Shown here piece by piece: positions 24,854 through 36,789 of a DNA stretch of 64,000 bases. The stretch comes from Paramecium sonneborni (Eukaryota > Ciliophora > Oligohymenophorea > Peniculida > Parameciidae): contig CAJJDN010000100.1 of assembly GCA_905182985.1 (NCBI GenBank), forward strand, positions 302,820-366,819. The letters are read 5' to 3'. The notes below the pieces were generated by a model, which was given only the letters and a program-made list of their open reading frames with translations, was not told the DNA's origin and searched no databases. Position 1 is the first letter of the stretch. Every line of letters begins with the position of its first letter. The translations under genes were made by a program, and so were the position numbers.

Positions 24854-25622
24854 TCAATAAACTAAATCTTTTAAATCATTTTCCTTATTTCTTTAATCAA
24901 ATGATTATATATCTACTTCTACTGGTTCTCCCATCGTTGTTTTTATTCTTGCTTATCCTATTAATTATCCTTTTAAAGATGTAGGTCTCTTTTAATTCAA
25001 TGCTATTGAAAATGCTTTGATGTTCATTAATATCACTTTATCTTCAAATGATTTCTTTCCAACAGGTACCATTAAATTTGAACCTGAATCCACTCTAAAT
25101 TCTATAGAACCTGCTTTTGCTCCTTTTATTGCTTAAGTTAGTTCTTAAGGTAAAACTAATGTTCCAGCCTTTGGATTTGGCATCAAACCCTTTGTACCTA
25201 ATAATCTTGCATAAGGTTTTAAATGAACTAACATTTCTTATGTTGTTATTAATTTCTCAAATTTATATGTTCCATCTTTAATTGATTTCAAAATCTCTTC
25301 TTAACCAACAAAATCTGCTCCTGCCTATTATTATTTTATTATATCAAATTACTCTTAATGCAACTTCATTTAATTCATTACTAGTCAAAACTGCTATTGA
25401 TACATTCTTTCCTAATCCACCTGGTAACATACATGTTCCTCTTACATTTTAATCACCATGTTTTGGATCAACATTCAACCTTAATTAAAAATCTATTGTC
25501 TCATCAAATTTTGCTTTTGCTCTCTCCTTTATTAATTTTACTGCATCTCCTATTCTTATTTTTGGAGTCTCTGTTACTTTCACTTTTGCAAAATTTACTA
25601 ATACTCTTCCTCTCAATAACAT
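24854..25622 (-). CDS. Mitochondrial ribosomal protein uL1 (bacterial L1 type)
   Basis: 246 residues with one 28-nt intron (25325-25352). The N terminus MLLRGRVLVNFAKVKVTETP is short and basic, suiting import. Family features: FDETIDFQLRLNVDPKHGDQ, the basic/Gly loop RGTCMLPGGLGKNVSIAV, and the domain II signature KPYARLLGTKGLMPNPKAGT. uL1 forms the L1 stalk that handles E-site tRNA. Length and the bacterial-type signature point to the mitochondrial, not cytosolic, protein. This is the last clearly intact gene before the gene-poor block. Confidence 0.88.
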
Positions 25623-26035
25623 TTTTATTTAATAATCAATATTAATTATATTATAATTTAATAATATCACATACTCACAAAATAGATATTAATTATTCAA
25701 GAAGTCTAACAAAAGAAATCAACAACATTAAATCTTAATTACTAATCATCCTATTAATATCATTCCTCCTTTATTATATCATTATTATACAAAAACCAGT
25801 CTTTATCTAGTGAATATAGAAGAAACTATCATAAACATATACTAATAGTTAGTACAGATGTAATTGAGATCAATTGTATTTAAAGTTTAATCATATTCTA
25901 AAGTATTATTTAACCTCATTTACCTGATCTAATAAACAAAATAGGCAATTATTGTAAAAAATTATCAATCAAATGTCAAACTTATTTATAAGTAATGGAT
26001 CATTCCAAAATATAAACATAATTTTATTAAAATGA

Positions 26036-26620
26036 AATAAAATTATTTCTTATACCTTTATCAGGCTTTTATCAAAGCTTTCTAATATAGAATTATTATT
26101 TTACAATACAAATTTAGCATAGATTAAATTAATCAAACACTTAAATTCTATTGTAATAAAAGAATTTTATTCTCAAAATAAAAGACTTGAATTCATTAAA
26201 AAAATAACAAAATTTATTAAGTCTATTTTATAGAGAAACAAATATAATCATTATTTAGAATTATAATAATAATACCATTAGGCGAAATCCTATCAGTTAA
26301 TTTTAAATTTTACATTTTCTGATTTGATATTTGATTAAATTATTTTATGGTTTCTAGTTATTTTTGTGATTTTAGGGTTAATTTGGACTCTTGTACAAAT
26401 TAGCTTTATTAGCTTTGGTTTTGTTCATTAGAATATTAATTTTTAAAATCATTAAAAAAAATATTTTACAGCAATAGATTTTTAAGTTGCTTATAATGTA
26501 ACTATGTTTTATTTGAAAGAGTAGTCTCAATTTTATAAATAATATAAAAATTCTAATCAATTTGAAATCATATATCATGTAAAAATATTCTAACACATTT
26601 TCATTATTTAAACAATTTGA
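26036..26620 (+). other. Weak ORF with one membrane segment
   Basis: A frame open for 194 codons to TGA 26618-26620, with no convincing start. It contains a strong hydrophobic segment (IILWFLVIFVILGLIWTLVQ) after a basic region (KITKFIKSILQRNKYNHY). At this base composition such an ORF could arise by chance a few per cent of the time, so it is listed only as a candidate exon or relic. 25,623-26,035 shows no other convincing gene. Confidence 0.3.
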
Positions 26621-26715
26621 TATATAAAGATTTTGAATCTCATTAAAAAATAAATTTGTTTCAGTTGAAATAAAATGTAAACATTATTAATTAATTTTAA
26701 AAAAAATTATATTTC

Positions 26716-26836
26716 GTTTAATATGAATTATAAATATTAAGAATCTCAATAAAAAATAATTGTATTTCATTTTATAAAAAATAACAACATTATCAATTTG
26801 AATTTTATTGAAAAAGAACATTACTACCTTTGATAT
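26716..26836. repeat. Left flank shared with 27955-28075
   Basis: 121 bases identical to the start of the next contig (27955-28075, offset 1239). With the 27168-27953 match this shows the two contigs overlap on both sides of a segment where they differ. Confidence 0.85.
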
Positions 26837-27167
26837 AAATATTAATTTTTATCAAATGAATTAATAATATGTTAAAATAAAATTCATAAAAATTATATTT
26901 TTTATCAAATGAAATAAAATGATTTTTAAATAAAATTAATAATGTTTATTATTTTTATAAAATGAAGTAATGTTCTTTTTAAATAAAATTCAATATACTT
27001 ATATTTTTTATCAAACGAAATAAAATTATTTTTTAATAAAATATATAAACTTTATATTGTTTATCAATTGAAGTAATGTTCTTTTTAAATAATATTCATA
27101 ATGTTTATATTTTTTATCAAACGAAATAAAATTATTTTTAAATAAAATTCATAATGTTTATATTTTT
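26837..27167. repeat. AT-rich degenerate tandem repeat
   Basis: Built of roughly 55-65 bp units, each with a block like TATTTTTTATCAAATGAAAT followed by a TTTTTAAATAAAATTCATAA block. Units differ by point changes and small gaps. It occupies the place that holds an unrelated 530-bp segment in the second contig. There is no coding signal. Confidence 0.7.
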
Positions 27168-27953
27168 TAGTTTAGATTTTCAAGCTAAAATGTTTTTATT
27201 TTAACATTAATTTATATTTGAGGATATTAAACAATGAAAGATATCCTTAAGGCAATTTAAATTTCCAACAAAAAATCATAATTAATAATAATATTATCAA
27301 TAAAAGTAACTTCGATTGATTTTTTAAATAATGATGAAATATAATAACAGACTTCAGATATCAAGCAAAGTAAAATTAAACTTAAAGCATATGAGATAAT
27401 TAATAAATATTAATAATCTATCTTAGGCAATCTCTTTAAATAAATTAGGCTTTATCATAAAACCGGCATTAATTTTAATATTTAAGTTAATATTTTTGAT
27501 AATAAACTTTATTCTAGCAATATTAATCAAAGAGAAGCAATAGTTAACAGTTTTTTATAGGAAATATTCTCGTTAAAAAAATCTTTTTTTTTAAATTAAA
27601 ATCTCAAAATGTATGAGGTCCTCTTAAGGCAGTTGCCCAAACCGTCCTGAAACAGAAAATTACTGTAAAGCTGTGAAGTAGGCCTCCTGATCAATACCCT
27701 GCTGTCGGGATGGTATAATTTAAAATGATAGTGTGGAATACTCTTAATATGAATCCATAGATTAACTTAAAGGAACTATTTTGATCTTCTTGGAGGTTAA
27801 TAATAAGTTCATTCCCAAATATTCTCAAAACAATATTAACTATCTTAAATATCGTTCCCTAGAACCTATATGGTTCTTTAAACCCAGAAATGATAAATTT
27901 CTAAAAATTAAAATTCTCCAAAATCTCAGAGCTCAAAGAAGAGAAGTTCTAGA
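27168..27953. repeat. Exact duplicate of 28606-29391
   Basis: 786 identical bases (offset 1438) ending at the N at 27954. This is the unmerged end of the first contig; the annotation of this sequence is given for the second copy. Confidence 0.9.
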
Positions 27954-27954
27954 N
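27954..27954. other. Single-N scaffold joint 3
   Basis: Joins two contigs that overlap on both sides (26716-26836 = 27955-28075; 27168-27953 = 28606-29391) but differ between the overlaps. Confidence 0.9.
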
Positions 27955-28075
27955 GTTTAATATGAATTATAAATATTAAGAATCTCAATAAAAAATAATT
28001 GTATTTCATTTTATAAAAAATAACAACATTATCAATTTGAATTTTATTGAAAAAGAACATTACTACCTTTGATAT

Positions 28076-28605
28076 TATATGATTAAAATCTTAAATAAAT
28101 AATTTAGACTAAATTAAAATTAATAAAATGAATTAGATTTATAGTCATCATTTGATTACAGATCTCTCTTTCAGAGTTATTTAGTTTATCTGTTAATAAC
28201 TTATCAAACATTACCTCAATCAATTAAAATCTTGTAATGATGTACCTAGAATTTTATGAATCCCGAAAAAGTTTAATTTTTCAATATCTTCTGTTAAATC
28301 TTCTATTAAAAATTTTTCTAAGACATAAGTAGAGTTTATAAGAAAGTATCAAATTTCGTTCTAATGATAGTTTAAACTGTATCAAGAATTCATCTCTTTT
28401 CAAATTAAGTTTCCTCTTCTCCATTTATTTTTTATTATCTGAAACAATTAACCTTAAAATTAATGTCATAATAGATTTATCTAGGGATAACATTTTGGAG
28501 TAGTTTATAGATTGATAAATCTATTTGATCTTCTTTGTTATTATTGAGAAATTTCATCAATTATATCAATTATGATACTTTCAATATAATTTTTTAGTAC
28601 TTACA
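28076..28605. other. Contig-specific 530-bp segment
   Basis: Lies between the same flanks that hold the 331-bp tandem repeat in the other contig (junctions after GATAT on the left and before TAGTTTAGATT on the right). The sequence is AT-rich with no convincing ORF. It may be an alternative form of the locus, a retained germline segment or a repeat-driven misassembly. Confidence 0.6.
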
Positions 28606-28659
28606 TAGTTTAGATTTTCAAGCTAAAATGTTTTTATTTTAACATTAATTTATATTTGA

Positions 28660-29640
28660 GGATATTAAACAATGAAAGATATCCTTAAGGCAATTTAAAT
28701 TTCCAACAAAAAATCATAATTAATAATAATATTATCAATAAAAGTAACTTCGATTGATTTTTTAAATAATGATGAAATATAATAACAGACTTCAGATATC
28801 AAGCAAAGTAAAATTAAACTTAAAGCATATGAGATAATTAATAAATATTAATAATCTATCTTAGGCAATCTCTTTAAATAAATTAGGCTTTATCATAAAA
28901 CCGGCATTAATTTTAATATTTAAGTTAATATTTTTGATAATAAACTTTATTCTAGCAATATTAATCAAAGAGAAGCAATAGTTAACAGTTTTTTATAGGA
29001 AATATTCTCGTTAAAAAAATCTTTTTTTTTAAATTAAAATCTCAAAATGTATGAGGTCCTCTTAAGGCAGTTGCCCAAACCGTCCTGAAACAGAAAATTA
29101 CTGTAAAGCTGTGAAGTAGGCCTCCTGATCAATACCCTGCTGTCGGGATGGTATAATTTAAAATGATAGTGTGGAATACTCTTAATATGAATCCATAGAT
29201 TAACTTAAAGGAACTATTTTGATCTTCTTGGAGGTTAATAATAAGTTCATTCCCAAATATTCTCAAAACAATATTAACTATCTTAAATATCGTTCCCTAG
29301 AACCTATATGGTTCTTTAAACCCAGAAATGATAAATTTCTAAAAATTAAAATTCTCCAAAATCTCAGAGCTCAAAGAAGAGAAGTTCTAGAAACAAAGAA
29401 TTCCATCATTATTCAAATCTTTTTTTTCAAATATATCTCAATTCTGATTGGCTCAATCTATTAAACTGACAATAAAAAAAATTTTAAACAATATTAAAAT
29501 TGAACTCTGCAAAACAGCTAATATTAGGAAAAGATCTTTGATTAAGAAATATTTTTCTGACAAAATCTATTGCCTACTCTTTGTGATAAAAATTATGCCA
29601 CATATAATAAAGCTTTGTAATTGGATTGGACTTAACTAAC
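28660..29640 (+). pseudogene. Decayed protein-coding region, Cys-containing, unidentified
   Basis: G+C is visibly higher here than around it. An ORF from MKDILKAIQISNKKS runs to a TGA after LLRQLPKPS; an overlapping frame then carries SCPNRPETENYCKAVKQ, a TGA, and SIPCCRDGIIQNDSVEYSQ leading to LKYRSLEPIWFFKPRNDKF and LQNLRAQRREVLETK. The sense runs through two frames with at least two breaks, which suits a relic or an unsolved intron structure. I do not recognise the family. Confidence 0.4.
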
Positions 29641-30338
29641 AGTCATTAATAAAATCTGGAAAAATAAAATTTAAGGTTTACTAATTTAGACTTCCTTAAA
29701 CAAGGGTATCATATTCTATGAAGTTGATTCGAATTATTAAAATAGCTCCCTCTATCCTAACAATCCAAGAATGCAGACCTATATAATTGATGTTTCATCT
29801 AGTTAAATATATTAAATCATTTTATGTACAAACTTTTATAAATATGAGCCTTCATTTTTATCTAAGATAGTGAAGAAATTAAGCAGATATTCCAGGAAGG
29901 AAATTAGGATAAAATATTGCTGTTCAAAAATAATACCCCTGTGTTATACCATCTAATCATAAGGAAAATATTATTAATCAGTCAGAATAATGTAAAATAT
30001 GCACTTAAAAAAAGACTAAGGCTATTGTAACGATTGGGTCGTAAGTAAATAAAATTTAGTTGTCAATTTCTTCTTTAATCCCTTAAATAGATAAAATTTA
30101 TTTATTTGATTGTGATTCATATTTTGGTTTAGAATTCAGAGTATAAGATATTCCGAAATTCAAGGATTCTTTTAAATAAAAAATAAATGAATGAAATAAA
30201 TACTATTCTTTCAAGATATTTTAAATAAAGCAACCCATTTAAAGAATCTCAAAGTTTATTAGATTTGTTGGAAAAGAGGACATAAGTTTGGTTAAAAAAA
30301 TTGATACTTTGTAATTTTGCTTAAAGAATTGTTATTAA

Positions 30339-30384
30339 GAGCTTTTCAGCTCGTGCTTAGCACTACCAACAGAAGTCTCTTCTG
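30339..30384 (+). other. Cluster of three perfect hairpins (second copy 32238-32283)
   Basis: Three adjacent stem-loops: GAGC/GCTC with loop TTTTCA (30339-30352), GTGC/GCAC with loop TTA (30353-30363), CAGAAG/CTTCTG with loop TCT (30370-30384), followed by a T8 run near 30405. Local G+C is higher than the surroundings. It could be part of a small structured RNA, but it can also be read as protein (QELFSSCLALPTEVSSGL) in one frame. Confidence 0.35.
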
Positions 30385-30486
30385 GGCTAATAAAAGTTAA
30401 TTTAATTTTTTTTTGAATTTTCTATTTATTTATTTATGTTGCAGGATATTATAATTTCATTTATTGTCAAGATGTCTAATGGATAT

Positions 30487-30533
30487 TATTACCCTAAATC
30501 AAAGTAACACAAATCAGGGTAATACCTGATTTG
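30487..30533 (+). other. Overlapping alternative stems (second copy 32386-32432)
   Basis: A 9-bp stem TATTACCCT (30487-30495) with AGGGTAATA (30516-30524) and a 9-bp hairpin CAAATCAGG (30510-30518) with CCTGATTTG (30525-30533), loop GTAATA. The two share bases and cannot form together. Confidence 0.4.
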
Positions 30534-31759
30534 GATTTTCAACATTTTTCTTATTCATTTCTGAATAATTAAGTATTACTATTCCCTATTATTTCATTAA
30601 ATTCAGTACCTCTATACAGGTTAGTTTTTTCTAATTAATATAGAAAATCCATCCTTGAATCTCTTTGACCAAAAACTTCATTAATTTTTTAATTGTGATA
30701 ACCTTCATCTAAACCATTATGTATAATTTCATCATAATTTCTAACGAGATGTAATGTATTTTGAATATAGGGGCTTATAAATGAATGTATTCCATAGCTA
30801 CTACATTGTGATTTACAATATTTTTTTCTACGATTTATTAAGACTAATTCTTTTTTCCTAGTTAAGATTTTAGTTTTATTCTGATTAATTTTAAGTGAAA
30901 ACCTTTAACTACTCAATATTAATTTGAATATTAAATTTTAAATTAAAAGTTTATTTTTGAGTTTAAATTTATAAGTTGATATTTTTAAATTAAATTTTTT
31001 GATAAAATATTTAATATAAAAAAGTTAAAATATATTATTTTGTTTTAGTATATTATTTTTTTTGATTGCAAAATTATTTATTGTGACATTCAATTTTTCT
31101 ATTTCTGCTTTATTTGAAAAGTTCCAAAAAATAATTTCTCCTAATAAAACAAGATTCAAGGAGAGGATATTCGAGAAACCATAAACCTGAAGAGAATGAA
31201 TGGGTAATTAATTGAGGAGGAAATACAATGAGTAAAAATTCTTAATTTCCTATTTCACACATAATATTATAAAATTTAATAAAAATCTATCAAACTCTTA
31301 AAATTTTCAAAATTATATTATTTAAACCTAATAACTATTGTCTATGTATATGAACGGTAATTAAATTATTTATCTTTGTTCTTAGAAAAAAAATATAGAA
31401 ACTAATTATTAATAATAAATGCTCAACTATCATCATAATCTTTTTAGAGATGTTATTGAAAAATTCCAAAAAATCAAAGAATTTTGAAGATTTCTTTTAT
31501 AATGAATAAAATGTCTCCCTAAGATATTCTATCTTCTGTTTCTATTATATTTTTTCTCGTTTTATTCCTTTAAATACTTAATTATAAATAATTTCAAACA
31601 AAAATGAAGAATTCTTATTATTTTCAATTTTAATAATTTTTTGGATTAATCTTATAAGAATTTAATAATTTAAATGATAGAAAAAGTCAGATTTTATTAT
31701 TTTAAATAGAGTTTAAACTTTTTAATATGGTTCTTAAAAGTAAAATAATTTGGTTGTAA

Positions 31760-31990
31760 GCTACTAGAGCGTATTTAATAGAATAAATTAAGTAATGTAA
31801 TAATGCTAGATTCAGAACTGGCTCTGGGAAAAGTACAATATTTAATTTATTAAGTAAAGCATAATTTTAAATTATAGAAGATGAAGATGATAATCACTTG
31901 GTCTTCTCATAGAATTAGGAAATATTTAATAGATGATAGGAGGATAGGATTCAACAACAAAATTACCTAAACTTTATTATTCACATTCCA
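31760..31990 (+). pseudogene. Relic of a P-loop NTPase gene (second copy 33659-33889)
   Basis: A Walker A motif is plain: RTGSGKSTIFNLLSKAQ, codons from 31814, followed by QIIEDEDDNHLVFS. About 100 bases on, in another frame, comes MIGGQDSTTKLPKLYY (from 31933). Both pieces in this order are familiar to me from large ciliate P-loop proteins, so the frame break and lack of a longer ORF suggest a relic. No start or end can be set. Confidence 0.5.
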
Positions 31991-32046
31991 TATTAAAAGT
32001 CAATTTAAAAATCAAAATAAGTTTTATTCTCACCTTAAGAAATATT

Positions 32047-32047
32047 N
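32047..32047. other. Single-N scaffold joint 4
   Basis: Joins contigs sharing 1,898 bases (30149-32046 = 32048-33945). Confidence 0.92.
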
Positions 32048-33919
32048 TATTCCGAAATTCAAGGATTCTTTTAAATAAAAAATAAATGAATGAAATAAAT
32101 ACTATTCTTTCAAGATATTTTAAATAAAGCAACCCATTTAAAGAATCTCAAAGTTTATTAGATTTGTTGGAAAAGAGGACATAAGTTTGGTTAAAAAAAT
32201 TGATACTTTGTAATTTTGCTTAAAGAATTGTTATTAAGAGCTTTTCAGCTCGTGCTTAGCACTACCAACAGAAGTCTCTTCTGGGCTAATAAAAGTTAAT
32301 TTAATTTTTTTTTGAATTTTCTATTTATTTATTTATGTTGCAGGATATTATAATTTCATTTATTGTCAAGATGTCTAATGGATATTATTACCCTAAATCA
32401 AAGTAACACAAATCAGGGTAATACCTGATTTGGATTTTCAACATTTTTCTTATTCATTTCTGAATAATTAAGTATTACTATTCCCTATTATTTCATTAAA
32501 TTCAGTACCTCTATACAGGTTAGTTTTTTCTAATTAATATAGAAAATCCATCCTTGAATCTCTTTGACCAAAAACTTCATTAATTTTTTAATTGTGATAA
32601 CCTTCATCTAAACCATTATGTATAATTTCATCATAATTTCTAACGAGATGTAATGTATTTTGAATATAGGGGCTTATAAATGAATGTATTCCATAGCTAC
32701 TACATTGTGATTTACAATATTTTTTTCTACGATTTATTAAGACTAATTCTTTTTTCCTAGTTAAGATTTTAGTTTTATTCTGATTAATTTTAAGTGAAAA
32801 CCTTTAACTACTCAATATTAATTTGAATATTAAATTTTAAATTAAAAGTTTATTTTTGAGTTTAAATTTATAAGTTGATATTTTTAAATTAAATTTTTTG
32901 ATAAAATATTTAATATAAAAAAGTTAAAATATATTATTTTGTTTTAGTATATTATTTTTTTTGATTGCAAAATTATTTATTGTGACATTCAATTTTTCTA
33001 TTTCTGCTTTATTTGAAAAGTTCCAAAAAATAATTTCTCCTAATAAAACAAGATTCAAGGAGAGGATATTCGAGAAACCATAAACCTGAAGAGAATGAAT
33101 GGGTAATTAATTGAGGAGGAAATACAATGAGTAAAAATTCTTAATTTCCTATTTCACACATAATATTATAAAATTTAATAAAAATCTATCAAACTCTTAA
33201 AATTTTCAAAATTATATTATTTAAACCTAATAACTATTGTCTATGTATATGAACGGTAATTAAATTATTTATCTTTGTTCTTAGAAAAAAAATATAGAAA
33301 CTAATTATTAATAATAAATGCTCAACTATCATCATAATCTTTTTAGAGATGTTATTGAAAAATTCCAAAAAATCAAAGAATTTTGAAGATTTCTTTTATA
33401 ATGAATAAAATGTCTCCCTAAGATATTCTATCTTCTGTTTCTATTATATTTTTTCTCGTTTTATTCCTTTAAATACTTAATTATAAATAATTTCAAACAA
33501 AAATGAAGAATTCTTATTATTTTCAATTTTAATAATTTTTTGGATTAATCTTATAAGAATTTAATAATTTAAATGATAGAAAAAGTCAGATTTTATTATT
33601 TTAAATAGAGTTTAAACTTTTTAATATGGTTCTTAAAAGTAAAATAATTTGGTTGTAAGCTACTAGAGCGTATTTAATAGAATAAATTAAGTAATGTAAT
33701 AATGCTAGATTCAGAACTGGCTCTGGGAAAAGTACAATATTTAATTTATTAAGTAAAGCATAATTTTAAATTATAGAAGATGAAGATGATAATCACTTGG
33801 TCTTCTCATAGAATTAGGAAATATTTAATAGATGATAGGAGGATAGGATTCAACAACAAAATTACCTAAACTTTATTATTCACATTCCATATTAAAAGTC
33901 AATTTAAAAATCAAAATAA

Positions 33920-35045
33920 GTTTTATTCTCACCTTAAGAAATATTTAAGTAAAAGCTATTTTCAATATTCACAAAGAATTTATTTAGGATATTTAAAAAT
34001 TAATAATTGAATAATTAAATGGAATGGAAATATAAATAAAACTAATGTTAGACTAGCAAGATTCTACTCATGAATAAAAGATTCCAAAAAGTTATAGTAA
34101 TTTATAGGCATATCAATTAACATCCTTTTCTGATATCGACCCTCTCTAATTGTAAAGCTTTTTAAAACAAACTTCTAAAAATTAGATACTTTTTTTGAAA
34201 TTAAGGATTAAGATATAGATTGAATTGATTATTCAAAAGAGCTTTTAGATATGGAAATATCTATAGAAATAATTATTTACAATAGGTAAATTATTGTTTA
34301 AATAAAAAGTATATTTAAATTGAAATTGAATGTGATTACAAAACAATGTTTTATGCATTGAAATTTGAGAAGAATCTGCATTCAATTATAACAATAAATG
34401 GATTTTAGCAATTATGGCATTTAAAAATCTATTAGGTAAAATTAAAAAGCTTTAAATAATCTTGATTAATTGAATCTATTATTAGATTAATCTATTGATA
34501 ATTTTAAAGTCTTCCTTAATTTAATGATTAATTCACATCATTTAACGAGTTTAAAAAATTTCCTATTGATAAATTATTTTTTAGCTAATCTTTATAAATA
34601 TAATTCTTTTTAGATATATATAAAAATATATCCTACTAATCCGATATCTTGTTAACTTCTATTTAAGGTGTAAGTAAATAACTATTATCGTTTAAAAGGT
34701 ATTCGATAATTCTAGTACATACCTAAAATTATTATCAACAAAATTTTTTTAATGATTTTTTCTAATTAAAATTTATCTCTAACTGATGTCATTTATAATC
34801 CCATTAATATTTCAGTCAAGGAAGTTTAAACTTCTATTATTTGAATAATATATTTCAAATTCTATTTTAAATTCTTATTATGCTTTGTATTCCTTTTAAT
34901 TGATTTATTTTCATTATTGGATAGCCTCAATTTCATTAGTTTGAGTATTTTTTAGCTTTATATAACAATATGATAACTTAAAAGATATAAATTATTAAAT
35001 CATATTACAAATATAAATATTGATAAAGGACAATCTGCGTATTGA
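33920..35045. repeat. Exact duplicate of 35047-36172 (unmerged overlap)
   Basis: 1,126 identical bases, offset 1127, ending at the N at 35046. Confidence 0.92.
34400..35000 (-). pseudogene. Decayed paralogue of the kinase/coiled-coil gene (second copy 35527-36127)
   Basis: 34455-34515 matches the coiled-coil gene near 40405-40460 (shared CTTGATTAATTGAATC, CTATTGATAATTTTAAA), and 34870-34960 matches the start of the kinase modules (the stretch read on the minus strand as the conserved EILAIKEY region near 43330 and its equivalent near 42490). Order and strand are the same as in 38913-43493, but most of the gene is missing between. No open frame survives. Confidence 0.55.
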
Positions 35046-35046
35046 N
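35046..35046. other. Single-N scaffold joint 5
   Basis: Joins contigs sharing 1,126 bases (33920-35045 = 35047-36172). Confidence 0.92.
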
Positions 35047-36172
35047 GTTTTATTCTCACCTTAAGAAATATTTAAGTAAAAGCTATTTTCAATATTCACA
35101 AAGAATTTATTTAGGATATTTAAAAATTAATAATTGAATAATTAAATGGAATGGAAATATAAATAAAACTAATGTTAGACTAGCAAGATTCTACTCATGA
35201 ATAAAAGATTCCAAAAAGTTATAGTAATTTATAGGCATATCAATTAACATCCTTTTCTGATATCGACCCTCTCTAATTGTAAAGCTTTTTAAAACAAACT
35301 TCTAAAAATTAGATACTTTTTTTGAAATTAAGGATTAAGATATAGATTGAATTGATTATTCAAAAGAGCTTTTAGATATGGAAATATCTATAGAAATAAT
35401 TATTTACAATAGGTAAATTATTGTTTAAATAAAAAGTATATTTAAATTGAAATTGAATGTGATTACAAAACAATGTTTTATGCATTGAAATTTGAGAAGA
35501 ATCTGCATTCAATTATAACAATAAATGGATTTTAGCAATTATGGCATTTAAAAATCTATTAGGTAAAATTAAAAAGCTTTAAATAATCTTGATTAATTGA
35601 ATCTATTATTAGATTAATCTATTGATAATTTTAAAGTCTTCCTTAATTTAATGATTAATTCACATCATTTAACGAGTTTAAAAAATTTCCTATTGATAAA
35701 TTATTTTTTAGCTAATCTTTATAAATATAATTCTTTTTAGATATATATAAAAATATATCCTACTAATCCGATATCTTGTTAACTTCTATTTAAGGTGTAA
35801 GTAAATAACTATTATCGTTTAAAAGGTATTCGATAATTCTAGTACATACCTAAAATTATTATCAACAAAATTTTTTTAATGATTTTTTCTAATTAAAATT
35901 TATCTCTAACTGATGTCATTTATAATCCCATTAATATTTCAGTCAAGGAAGTTTAAACTTCTATTATTTGAATAATATATTTCAAATTCTATTTTAAATT
36001 CTTATTATGCTTTGTATTCCTTTTAATTGATTTATTTTCATTATTGGATAGCCTCAATTTCATTAGTTTGAGTATTTTTTAGCTTTATATAACAATATGA
36101 TAACTTAAAAGATATAAATTATTAAATCATATTACAAATATAAATATTGATAAAGGACAATCTGCGTATTGA

Positions 36173-36789
36173 TTTTTAATTAAAATTATTATTTTTTTAA
36201 ATTAAATAGTTTATTCAATAGTTTTTCGAATATATCTAAATTAAAAATCAATTCAGCAAAAGTTTGGAGGAGAGCTCTAGTTAAAATTTTAGTTAATTAT
36301 TATTGAATTATTTATTGTTAAGTCAATATCTTTCAGTTGTTTTTTACTGATAAATATTTTTATAAAATATTTGAACTTTCTAGTAAAAATTATTCTAACA
36401 AAATAAATAATTGGTTTAATTTATATTTTGAAATCTAAGTCCATAAAAATATATTTTTAAATAATAATTATCCTAACACTCTATTTGAAATAGTAAATTA
36501 ATTTCTAAGTTCAAAGTCAATATAATTTTAAGATTTATGAATATTGAAAATTTGTAAAAATTTTAATAAAATTTTCTTTTCAAAAATCAAATTAAAAATA
36601 GATTCAAAGAAGATTGACCCAAAGATATAGAGGGAGAATATGGAAGTAGAATATAAAAGAAAATGAAAAGATTTTGAACAATAGATGGAAGGATGAAGAA
36701 ATATAAATATAAAATAAAAAAAGAGAAATCGAAAGAATAACAGCATATTAAAAAATTATAATTATTGCAATAGGCTAACTTGAATCCTT
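36173..36789. other. No gene seen
   Basis: AT-rich sequence with runs of A and T and no ORF that I would support on either strand; a hydrophobic minus ORF at 36528-36746 is a composition effect. Confidence 0.6.

Larger units (their letters stand above)
29641..30560 (+). other. Ambiguous region with two competing open frames
   Basis: One frame holds YPCVIPSNHKENIINQSEQC and IDKIYLFDCDSYFGLEFRV and ends in TGA near 30195; another is open from about 29873 to 30565. Neither has a recognised domain or a clean start. The 3' part overlaps a run of perfect hairpins listed separately. It may be a continuation of the upstream relic. Confidence 0.3.
30149..32046. repeat. Exact duplicate of 32048-33945 (unmerged overlap)
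   Basis: 1,898 identical bases, offset 1899, ending at the N at 32047. Features inside it (hairpin cluster, P-loop relic) therefore appear twice in the window. Confidence 0.92.

Noticed and set aside
27600..27740. Possible rRNA-like stretch (CTCTTAAGGCAG region) in a GC-richer island
   Set aside because: Only a short chance likeness to the large-subunit rRNA motif; the surrounding bases do not match and protein-like readings cover it.
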